Shown here piece by piece: positions 4,986 through 5,044 of a DNA stretch of 5,044 nt (position 1 is its first letter; each line of letters begins with the position of its first letter). A program made the position numbers and the translations under genes. The notes under the pieces are model-generated. The model worked only from the letters and a program-made list of their open reading frames with translations. It had not been told where the DNA came from and did no database searches. The stretch is from Sphaerochaetaceae bacterium (GTDB lineage: Bacteria; Spirochaetota; Spirochaetia; Sphaerochaetales; Sphaerochaetaceae), in contig JAKSPF010000104.1 of NCBI GenBank assembly GCA_024405065.1, positions 1-5,044 of the forward strand, written 5' to 3'.

Positions 4986-5002
4986 TATGCGGAGGTGTTA
5001 CT

Positions 5003-5044
5003 ATGACACTTACAAGAGAAGAACTCCTGCAACGCTATATGCAG
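5003..5044 (+). CDS. Start of an unidentified gene (3' end outside window)
   Basis: Only 14 codons are visible, MTLTREELLQRYMQ, and they run off the right edge. The start is well supported by a near-consensus Shine-Dalgarno GGAGGT at 4991-4996 with 6 nt spacing. The hairpin at 4952-4985 sits immediately upstream. The visible residues predict an amphipathic helix and are not enough to assign a family. Confidence 0.7.
   Translation, partial: MTLTREELLQRYMQ

Overview
The window is a compact bacterial chromosomal segment. All genes lie on the plus strand. It most resembles a spirochaete of the Treponema group. That assignment rests on the gene order khpA-rimM-trmD-rplS, then a YraN-family gene, a small CxxC protein and coaD, which I recall as treponeme-like and could not verify here. 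The protein sequences are typical bacterial housekeeping versions with moderate-to-low GC codon use.

Bases 17-1850 are the distal part of a ribosome and tRNA maturation operon: khpA (KH-domain RNA-binding protein), rimM (30S maturation), trmD (tRNA m1G37 methyltransferase) and rplS (ribosomal protein L19). The genes are separated by 4 bp or overlap. Ribosomal protein S16 (rpsP) probably lies just upstream, outside the window. Bases 1851-2108 hold two copies of a 40-bp exact direct repeat. Each copy runs into a hairpin whose outer stem is kept while the inner stem differs in sequence but still pairs. A clear Rho-independent terminator follows at 2063-2092.

Bases 2109-3333 are a second tightly coupled set: a YraN/UPF0102 nuclease-fold protein, an unrecognised 129-aa protein with a CxxC...HxxC metal-site pattern, and coaD (phosphopantetheine adenylyltransferase, coenzyme A synthesis). 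The three overlap by 1-4 bp. The coaD reading frame ends inside the first unit of a perfect four-unit, 23-bp tandem array (3314-3405).

The array leads directly into a 426-aa AAA-type ATPase with a C-terminal DUF4143 / PD-(D/E)XK-like region (3459-4739). This gene is not part of the housekeeping set and looks like accessory cargo placed behind coaD. Bases 4740-5002 are an AT-rich intergenic region dense in inverted repeats. It ends with a long hairpin and a strong ribosome-binding site for a gene that starts at 5003 and runs off the window.

The most unusual parts are the structured repeat pair after rplS, and the 23-bp array that supplies the coaD stop codon and forms the leader of the ATPase gene. 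I see no CRISPR array, tRNA, rRNA or recognisable transposase.
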